Origin: Holosporales bacterium
Lineage (GTDB): Bacteria; Pseudomonadota; Alphaproteobacteria; Caedimonadales; UBA9215
Direction of reading: 5' to 3'
NCBI GenBank assembly: GCA_003503995.1
Contig: DOCA01000145.1
Coordinates: 1-9,997, forward strand
Length of the DNA stretch: 9,997 nt
Shown here: positions 5,428 through 9,997 of the stretch, one piece after another
How positions within the stretch are numbered: position 1 is the stretch's first letter
How the letters are laid out: every line of letters begins with the position of its first letter
Notes under the pieces: generated by a model
What the model saw: the letters and a program-made list of their open reading frames with translations, nothing else
Told to the model about the DNA's origin: nothing
The model's database searches: none
Program-made: the position numbers and the translations under genes

Positions 5428-6495
5428 ATGACAGATATTAATGACCTTCAAACAACTTATTTAAGTGCCATTAAAGGCGCCCCAACCCTTACTGTTCTTG
5501 AGGAAATCCGCCTCAATGCCCTTGGTAAACAGGGAGAAATCTCTCTTCTCATGAAGACCTTAGGCAAAATGGAGCCAAAGGAGCGCCAAGAGAAAGGCGT
5601 GATTTTTAATGGCATCCGCACTCAAATTGCAGCAGCGCTTGAAGAACGTAAGGCAAAACTCGCTGCTGCAGAAATGACTGAAAAATTAAAAGCAGAAAGC
5701 CTTGATGTCTCTTTGTCTGCTCGAGGCGAACTGAAAGGCTCTGTTCACCCTTTGAGCCAAGCCCAGTATGAGCTTACAGAAATTTTTAGCTCCATGGGTT
5801 TTCATGTGGTTGAAGGACCTCATATAGAAGATGACTTTCACAACTTCAGTGCCCTTAACATTCCCCCAGAGCATCCTGCTCGAGAAGAACAAGACACCTT
5901 TTATTTGCCTAAAGGCGAAGATGGCGAAACTCTTTTATTGCGGACCCAAACCTCTCCTGTGCAAATTCGCACCATGCAGAATAAAAAGCCGCCCATTCGT
6001 GTTGTCGCCCCTGGGCGTGTTTACCGAAGCGACTATGATCAAACCCACACCCCGACTTTTCATCAAATCGAAGGTCTTTTTATTGATCGCAATATTCATA
6101 TGGGACATCTAAAACGCTGTGTTGTGGATTTCTGCCGAGCCTTCTTTGAAATACCCGATCTTGAGTTGCGTTTCCGCCCGTCTTTTTTTCCGTTTACAGA
6201 ACCCTCTGCTGAAGTTGACATTGCCTGTGTGAGGCGTGATGGAGAACTTATTTTAGGCGAAAAAGGAGATTGGCTTGAAGTTATAGGTTGTGGCATGGTT
6301 CATCCCAAAGTCCTCGATAATTGCGGCATAGACTCTACAGAATACCAAGGCTTTGCCTTTGGTCTGGGTATTGAACGTATGGCGATGCTAAAATACGGCA
6401 TTCCAGACTTAAGGTCCTTTTATGATACTGATAACCGCTGGCTACGCCACTATGGCTTTTCTGCCTTTGAAGCTCTGATGGGAGGAGCAAAATAA
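5428..6495 (+). CDS. pheS: phenylalanine--tRNA ligase alpha subunit
   Basis: PheS is the catalytic subunit of the (alpha-beta)2 enzyme that charges tRNA-Phe in the cytoplasm. The 355-residue protein has the usual length. The N-terminal coiled-coil tRNA-binding arm (about 1-90) is followed by the class II core: motif 1 around HPLSQAQYELTEIFSSMGF (107-125), DDFHNFSALNIPPEHPAR (135-152), motif 2 GRVYRSDYDQTHTPTFHQIEG (196-216), FRPSFFPFTEPSAEVD (249-264) and motif 3 GFAFGLGIERMAMLKYG (308-324). The Ala in GFAFG that sets phenylalanine specificity in E. coli is present. No strong Shine-Dalgarno precedes the ATG; only AAGA about 7 nt upstream. Its stop overlaps the start of pheT by one base (TAATG). 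The rpmI-rplT genes that often precede pheS are absent here. Confidence 0.98.
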   Translation: MTDINDLQTTYLSAIKGAPTLTVLEEIRLNALGKQGEISLLMKTLGKMEPKERQEKGVIFNGIRTQIAAALEERKAKLAAAEMTEKLKAESLDVSLSARGELKGSVHPLSQAQYELTEIFSSMGFHVVEGPHIEDDFHNFSALNIPPEHPAREEQDTFYLPKGEDGETLLLRTQTSPVQIRTMQNKKPPIRVVAPGRVYRSDYDQTHTPTFHQIEGLFIDRNIHMGHLKRCVVDFCRAFFEIPDLELRFRPSFFPFTEPSAEVDIACVRRDGELILGEKGDWLEVIGCGMVHPKVLDNCGIDSTEYQGFAFGLGIERMAMLKYGIPDLRSFYDTDNRWLRHYGFSAFEALMGGAK

Positions 6496-8909
6496 TGAAA
6501 TTTACTTTTTCTTGGCTCAAAGAGCACCTCGACACAACCGCAACTGTTGATGAAATTGCAGAAAAACTGACCAGCTTAGGCTTGGAAGTTGATAGCGTTG
6601 TCAACCCTGCCGAAGAGTTACAAGACTTTATTATCGCCCATGTTCTAAGTGCTGAACCTCATCCAGATGCCAACAAGCTCAAAGTCTGTCAGGTCTCTAC
6701 AGGGTCAGAAACGCTTCAAATTGTATGCGGCGCCAGTAATGCGCGAGAAAACATGAAAGTCGTCCTTGCACGTTCTGGAACAAGGATTCCAAGTAATGGT
6801 ATGCTTCTCAAAAATACAACAATACGCGGTGTTGAAAGCAGCGGTATGATGTGCTCTGCCCAAGAACTTGGCCTCGAAGAATCGTCTGACGGCATTATGG
6901 ATTTGGATGAAGGCGCACCTATTGGCGACTCTTATGCCCTCTATGCTGGCCTGAACGATCCTGTCTTTGACCTTGAAATTACTCCCAACCGTGGAGATTG
7001 CCTTGGTATTCACGGTATCGCACGAGATCTTGCAGCAACAGGTATTGGCAAGCTAAAACCTTACGACGTTCCATCGGTGCTTCAAACAGGTCCCTGCCCT
7101 ATAAAAATTACATTCGATTTCCCCGAAGACAAAAAGCATGCCTGCCCTCTTTTTACAGGACGCCTTATTAAAGGTGTGAAAAATGGCCCAAGCCCTGAGT
7201 GGCTTCAACGAAAATTACTAGCCGTTGGCCTACGTCCCATTTCGGCCTTAGTCGATATTACCAACTATATGACCATAACCCATTGTCGTCCGATGCATGT
7301 ATTTGATGCCTCTAAGCTTTCCGGTGACACCCTCGCTCTACGCTTTGCAAAAACCGATGAGAGACTCCTTGCCCTTGATGAAAAAGAGTACACTCTCCAA
7401 GATTCTATGACGATCATTACCGATGACAGTGGACCTATTTCCCTTGCAGGTATTATGGGCGGTGAAACAACAGGCTGTGATGACTCAACAACAGATGTCT
7501 TTCTAGAATCTGCTCTCTTTGACCCTATTATAACGGCTTTTACAGGCCGCAAATTGGGGGTCCACAGTGATTCTCGCTTTCGATTCGAGCGCGGCGTTGA
7601 TCCTGCCATTATCTCAGGAACCCTTGATATCGCGACTCAAATGATCCAAGATATTTGTGGTGGAAGTGCCACAGAAACCGTGATCACAGGCCAAGTCCCC
7701 GAGGCTAACACCCACATTTTCTTTGATCCAAAGCGCGTTAAAACTGTAGGGGGTATTACGACGTCCCCTGGAAAAATCGAAGCGATTTTAACAGCTCTTG
7801 GTTTTCACGTCACAGAAGAAGGCGGAGGCTTTATGGTCAGCATTCCCTCTTGGCGTTTTGATATGGATTGCGAAGCCTCCCTTGTTGAAGAAGTCTGTCG
7901 CGTGATTGGCTATGACCACATTAAAGAAAGCAACCTCCCCCATTCAACTCTCGATGACTTTTTCGAGAGTAAACTGGGTTCTTTGCAAAATCAAAAACGT
8001 CGCAATATTGCACGGCGCAGCCTTGCTTCACGGGGGTTGTGTGAATGCAATACATGGTCCTTTTTAGATCAGAAGAAAGCTGATCTATTTGGCGGTGCAG
8101 AAGAGGCTTTAAGACTCTCTAATCCGTTAAGTAAAGAACATGAAATTATGCGTCCTTCCCTATTGGCCAACCTTGTATCAGGCGCTGGGCGCAACAAAGA
8201 CAGAGCCCTCTCCAACACAGCTCTTTTTGAAGTCGGTGCCGCTTATCACTCCTCCTATCCTCAAAAGCAAGAAATGCGTATTGCTGGCGTGCGGACAGAC
8301 TCCCACGCTCCGCGTCATTGGTTGAATAAAGAACGCTTTGTTGACCTTTATGATGCAAAAGCAGATCTTTTCTCGACCCTAGAGTCCTGTGGCATTAATA
8401 CGGATAAACTCCAGATCAAGCCTAAAGCCCCCTCCTTCTTTCACCCAGGGCGCTCGGGGACCGTTTATCAAGGCCCTAAAAATATCCTTGGTGTCTTTGG
8501 TGAGCTTCACCCCCAAGTTCTTGAAGACGTTGATGTAGAAGGAACCGTTGTGGGGTTTGAGCTCTATTTAGATCGCTTGCCCATCACCAAAGAAACTCAT
8601 AAAAAGAAGCTCCTTAAACTCTCCGCTCTACAGCCTATCCATCGAGATTTTGCCTTTTTACTGGACAAAGATGTTGCAGCAGAAAATCTTCTGCAAGCCG
8701 CTAAAAAAGTGGATAAAAAGCTTATTACAGAAGCAAACATCTTTGATGTTTATGAAGGCAAAGGCATTCCTGAAGGCAAAAAATCCATTGCTCTAACGGT
8801 GACCTTTGAGCCCTTTGAAAAGACCCTAACTGATAATGAAATTAATAAAATTATGGACCAAATTATCATTGCTGTTGGCAGTGAAACTGGTGGAGAACTT
8901 CGAGCATGA
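6495..8909 (+). CDS. pheT: phenylalanine--tRNA ligase beta subunit
   Basis: PheT partners with PheS; it binds tRNA-Phe and edits mischarged Tyr-tRNA-Phe. The 804-residue protein has the full bacterial domain set in order: an EMAP/tRNA-binding OB domain (about 40-150, with AHVLSAEPHPDANKLKVCQV), the B3/B4 editing domain (about 215-390, with VDITNYMT, HVFDASKL, GIMGGET and SRFRFERGVDP), the B5 domain (about 408-476, ending SLVEEVCRVIGYDHI), a core catalytic-like domain, and the C-terminal ferredoxin-fold anticodon-binding domain (about 710-803, beginning LQPIHRDFAFLLDKDV). GGAGGAG lies 8 nt upstream of the ATG, inside the end of pheS. Its last codons overlap lepA as ATGA. I see no truncation or missing domain, so editing is likely intact. 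Confidence 0.98.
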   Translation: MKFTFSWLKEHLDTTATVDEIAEKLTSLGLEVDSVVNPAEELQDFIIAHVLSAEPHPDANKLKVCQVSTGSETLQIVCGASNARENMKVVLARSGTRIPSNGMLLKNTTIRGVESSGMMCSAQELGLEESSDGIMDLDEGAPIGDSYALYAGLNDPVFDLEITPNRGDCLGIHGIARDLAATGIGKLKPYDVPSVLQTGPCPIKITFDFPEDKKHACPLFTGRLIKGVKNGPSPEWLQRKLLAVGLRPISALVDITNYMTITHCRPMHVFDASKLSGDTLALRFAKTDERLLALDEKEYTLQDSMTIITDDSGPISLAGIMGGETTGCDDSTTDVFLESALFDPIITAFTGRKLGVHSDSRFRFERGVDPAIISGTLDIATQMIQDICGGSATETVITGQVPEANTHIFFDPKRVKTVGGITTSPGKIEAILTALGFHVTEEGGGFMVSIPSWRFDMDCEASLVEEVCRVIGYDHIKESNLPHSTLDDFFESKLGSLQNQKRRNIARRSLASRGLCECNTWSFLDQKKADLFGGAEEALRLSNPLSKEHEIMRPSLLANLVSGAGRNKDRALSNTALFEVGAAYHSSYPQKQEMRIAGVRTDSHAPRHWLNKERFVDLYDAKADLFSTLESCGINTDKLQIKPKAPSFFHPGRSGTVYQGPKNILGVFGELHPQVLEDVDVEGTVVGFELYLDRLPITKETHKKKLLKLSALQPIHRDFAFLLDKDVAAENLLQAAKKVDKKLITEANIFDVYEGKGIPEGKKSIALTVTFEPFEKTLTDNEINKIMDQIIIAVGSETGGELRA

Positions 8910-9997
8910 GTGATCAAAAATCCTTAGATCATATTAGAAACTTTTCCATTGTAGCCCATATTGACCATGGGAAATCAACCTTAGCTGACCGTCTTATCCA
9001 ATACTGTGGCGCCGTTGAAGACCGCGCCATGAAAGAACAACTGCTTGATTCCATGGATATTGAGCGCGAGCGCGGGATTACCATTAAATCTCAAACCGTA
9101 CGTTTGACCTTCAAAGCCAAAGATGGTGACACTTATCAATTAAACTTGATGGATACCCCTGGCCACGTTGACTTTGCTTATGAAGTAAGTCGCTCCCTTG
9201 CAGCTTGCGAGGGCTCTCTGCTTGTTGTGGATGCAAGCCAAGGCGTTGAAGCTCAGACCCTAGCTAATGTCTACAAAGCCATGGAAAATGATCATGAACT
9301 CATTCCTGTGCTTAACAAAATCGATTTACCCGCTGCTGAACCCGACCGCATTCGAGCCCAAATCGAAGATGTCATTGGCATTGATGCCAGCGACGCGATC
9401 CTAACGTCTGCTAAAACTGGTGTGGGTATCCAAGAAGTGCTTGAGCGCATTGTAACCGACTTACCCGCCCCTCAAGGTGATCCTGATGCGCCTCTCAAAG
9501 CCCTCTTGGTGGACAGTTGGTACGATCCTTATCTAGGCGTTATGATTTTGGTCCGCGTCTTTGATGGCTTATTGAAAAAAGGGCAAAGAATTGAAATGAT
9601 GGCGGCAGGTGCCAAATATCAAGTAGATCAAGTGGGTTATTTCAAACCAGAACGCATTGCAGTGGATGCTATCGGCCCTGGTGAAATTGGCTTTATTACT
9701 GCTGGGATTAAACATGTTGCCGACTGTAATGTGGGTGACACAATCACAGAAGAAAAGCACAAAGCTGAAACACCCTTAAAAGGCTTTAAACCCAGCATTC
9801 CCGTTGTTTTCTGCGGCCTTTTCCCAACGGATGCGGCAGATTTTGATGACCTGCGCGATAGCCTCGGCAAACTCCGCCTTAATGATGCCAGCTTCACCTT
9901 CGAAGCTGAAAGCTCTGCCGCCCTTGGGCTTGGCTTCCGTTGTGGCTTTCTTGGATTACTTCATCTTGAAATTATCCAAGAACGCCTCGAGCGCGAA
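8906..9997 (+). CDS. lepA: elongation factor 4 (LepA) GTPase, N-terminal 364 residues; runs off the window
   Basis: LepA/EF4 is a ribosome-associated translational GTPase related to EF-G, implicated in ribosome back-translocation, stress tolerance and 30S biogenesis. The visible part covers the GTPase and following domains: P-loop AHIDHGKST (17-25), switch I RGITIKSQ (56-63), DTPGHVDF (83-90) with the catalytic-type His87, NKID (137-140) and SAKTG (168-172), then the EF-Tu-like domain 2 (from about 190) and the start of the next domain (FCGLFPTDAADF, GFRCGFLGLLHLEIIQERL). Roughly 600 residues are expected, so the C-terminal 40% is missing only because the window ends. The ATG overlaps the pheT stop (ATGA), and GGAGA lies about 9 nt upstream, so translation is probably coupled to pheT. 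Confidence 0.97.
   Translation, partial: MSDQKSLDHIRNFSIVAHIDHGKSTLADRLIQYCGAVEDRAMKEQLLDSMDIERERGITIKSQTVRLTFKAKDGDTYQLNLMDTPGHVDFAYEVSRSLAACEGSLLVVDASQGVEAQTLANVYKAMENDHELIPVLNKIDLPAAEPDRIRAQIEDVIGIDASDAILTSAKTGVGIQEVLERIVTDLPAPQGDPDAPLKALLVDSWYDPYLGVMILVRVFDGLLKKGQRIEMMAAGAKYQVDQVGYFKPERIAVDAIGPGEIGFITAGIKHVADCNVGDTITEEKHKAETPLKGFKPSIPVVFCGLFPTDAADFDDLRDSLGKLRLNDASFTFEAESSAALGLGFRCGFLGLLHLEIIQERLERE

Noticed and set aside
6705..7013. 102-codon minus-strand frame inside pheT.
   Set aside because: It lies opposite the conserved tRNA-binding domain of PheT and has no recognisable protein signature or ribosome binding site.

Overview
The window is a moderately AT-rich chromosomal segment from an alphaproteobacterium. 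The reasons are a DUF2948 protein directly downstream of murA (an alphaproteobacterial arrangement), a Dcd that closely resembles the Rickettsiales type, and alphaproteobacterial-looking PheS/PheT/LepA proteins. A host-associated lineage (Holosporales or Rickettsiales-like) would fit the AT richness, the Rickettsia-like Dcd and the exported methyltransferase of unknown role, but that placement is inference and was not tested by any search.

Layout. (1) Bases 2-241 hold the C-terminal end of a SCO1/SenC copper-chaperone gene on the plus strand. It is followed by a plus-strand gene (322-1431) for a class I SAM-dependent methyltransferase with an apparent N-terminal signal peptide and a short Gly-Asp repeat, and this ends at a strong intrinsic terminator (1444-1475). 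(2) On the minus strand, reading leftwards, dcd (3922-3341), murA (3298-1982) and a DUF2948 gene (2031-1474) look like one operon. The DUF2948 gene converges on the methyltransferase gene and shares its terminator region. (3) Between dcd and the next minus-strand gene lies a long, nearly perfect inverted repeat (3950-4019) without a T-tract. (4) A short MgtC/SapB-type membrane protein gene (4075-4575) and a small lipoprotein gene (4680-5222) follow on the minus strand, separated by a clear palindromic terminator. (5) From 5428 to the right edge runs a tightly packed plus-strand operon, pheS-pheT-lepA, with 1-nt and 4-nt overlaps; lepA runs off the window.

Most of the content is housekeeping: phenylalanyl-tRNA synthetase (both subunits), the ribosome GTPase LepA/EF4, the first committed step of peptidoglycan synthesis (MurA) and dUTP supply (Dcd). 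The less ordinary items are the exported methyltransferase, the long inverted repeat in front of dcd-murA, the 50-nt murA/DUF2948 overlap and a promoter-like sequence that would give mgtC a leaderless transcript. I see no CRISPR array, tRNA, rRNA, insertion sequence or phage gene, and no convincing sign of a wholly new multi-gene system. No stretch longer than about 300 bases lacks a gene.
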